A stretch of DNA of 42,082 bases from Lachnospiraceae bacterium (GTDB lineage: Bacteria; Bacillota; Clostridia; Lachnospirales; Lachnospiraceae): assembly GCA_014804785.1 (NCBI GenBank), contig JAAUZD010000005.1, positions 1-42,082 on the forward strand, in the 5' to 3' direction. The notes below the pieces were generated by a model. The model did not search any database, was not told where the DNA came from, and saw only the letters and a list, made by a program, of their open reading frames with translations. A program made the position numbers and the translations under genes. Of this stretch, positions 41,928 to 42,082 are shown piece by piece (within the stretch, counting starts at the first letter, position 1; each line of letters begins with the position of its first letter).

Positions 41928-42082
41928 GTGAAAATAGGAGCATATCAATTTGCAATTACAAATGATACAAATCATAACCTGGAAATTATCAAAAAAGCTA
42001 TTGTGCAAGCTGCGCATAAAGGTGTTAAGCTGTTGGTTTTTCCGGAATGTGCATTAACAGGATATCCTCCTCGCGATATTGA
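41928..42082 (+). CDS. carbon-nitrogen hydrolase (nitrilase superfamily), N-terminal part
   Basis: GTG 41928 lies seven bases after GGAG and opens a frame that runs off the window. The 51 residues read MKIGAYQFAITNDTNHNLEI, then AIVQAAHKGVKLLVFPECAL and TGYPPRDI. The first catalytic Glu of the nitrilase triad is in FPECALTGYPP. Members hydrolyse nitriles, amides or N-carbamoyl compounds; the subfamily cannot be told from this part. The truncation is only due to the window edge. Confidence 0.9.
   Translation, partial: MKIGAYQFAITNDTNHNLEIIKKAIVQAAHKGVKLLVFPECALTGYPPRDI

Overview
The window looks like chromosomal DNA of a low-to-medium GC Firmicute of class Clostridia, most likely a Lachnospiraceae-type gut commensal. 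The basis is the block pyrG / DUF1846 / ftsH / uvrC / hprK / ROK kinase / murB / rapZ / whiA / HPr-like, an AgrBD peptide system, two AgrC/LytTR two-component pairs and an Amt-PII fusion. Genus cannot be settled from the sequence alone. No rRNA, tRNA or CRISPR array was seen.

Layout. 0-2.7 kb: phage-type end of an operon, then a lysis cassette (TcdR/UviA-like sigma factor, coiled-coil membrane protein, r1t-like holin, amidase-glucosaminidase endolysin). 2.8-6.3 kb: an XRE regulator and a complete agr-type quorum-sensing locus in the order response regulator, sensor kinase, prepeptide (agrD, 53 aa, 5519-5680), processing protease (agrB). 6.29-8.25 kb: an AT-rich module of two convergent genes (membrane-anchored GNAT-like protein; SAM methyltransferase) enclosed by near-perfect 120-126 bp inverted repeats, each carrying the upstream region and start codon of the gene it borders. 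This is the most unusual structure here. 8.3-10.9 kb: gene remnants, an Rpn/PD-(D/E)XK nuclease-family gene and a broken NTF2-fold immunity-like gene.

10.9-34.6 kb is mostly core genome. pyrG is on the minus strand behind a leader terminator. The forward block is DUF1846, ftsH, uvrC, then hprK-ROK-murB-rapZ-whiA-crh-like, which joins carbon-catabolite signalling (HprK and a His15-less HPr) with cell-wall control. Then come a lipid kinase, class II aldolase, two membrane proteins, a chemoreceptor, a second GHKL/LytTR pair, a cyclophilin, a GNAT enzyme, and an ammonium channel fused to a PII protein behind two leader terminators.

34.5-42 kb is plastic accessory DNA. It holds a duplicated 122-bp structured repeat, a candidate type I toxin-antitoxin locus (31-aa hydrophobic peptide with an antisense RNA), a small gene apparently frameshifted at an A6 run, and two paralogous ribbon-helix-helix repressors behind iterated TGCCGTCA operators. 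After these lie many decayed genes (a secreted-type protein, an ISLre2-type transposase, a sugar O-acetyltransferase, an S66 peptidase) among intact GNAT, VOC and AraC genes. The window ends inside a carbon-nitrogen hydrolase gene.

The best candidates for something undescribed are the inverted-repeat module beside agrDB, the quorum-sensing/lysis neighbourhood, and the repeat/toxin/RHH island at 34.5-36.5 kb.
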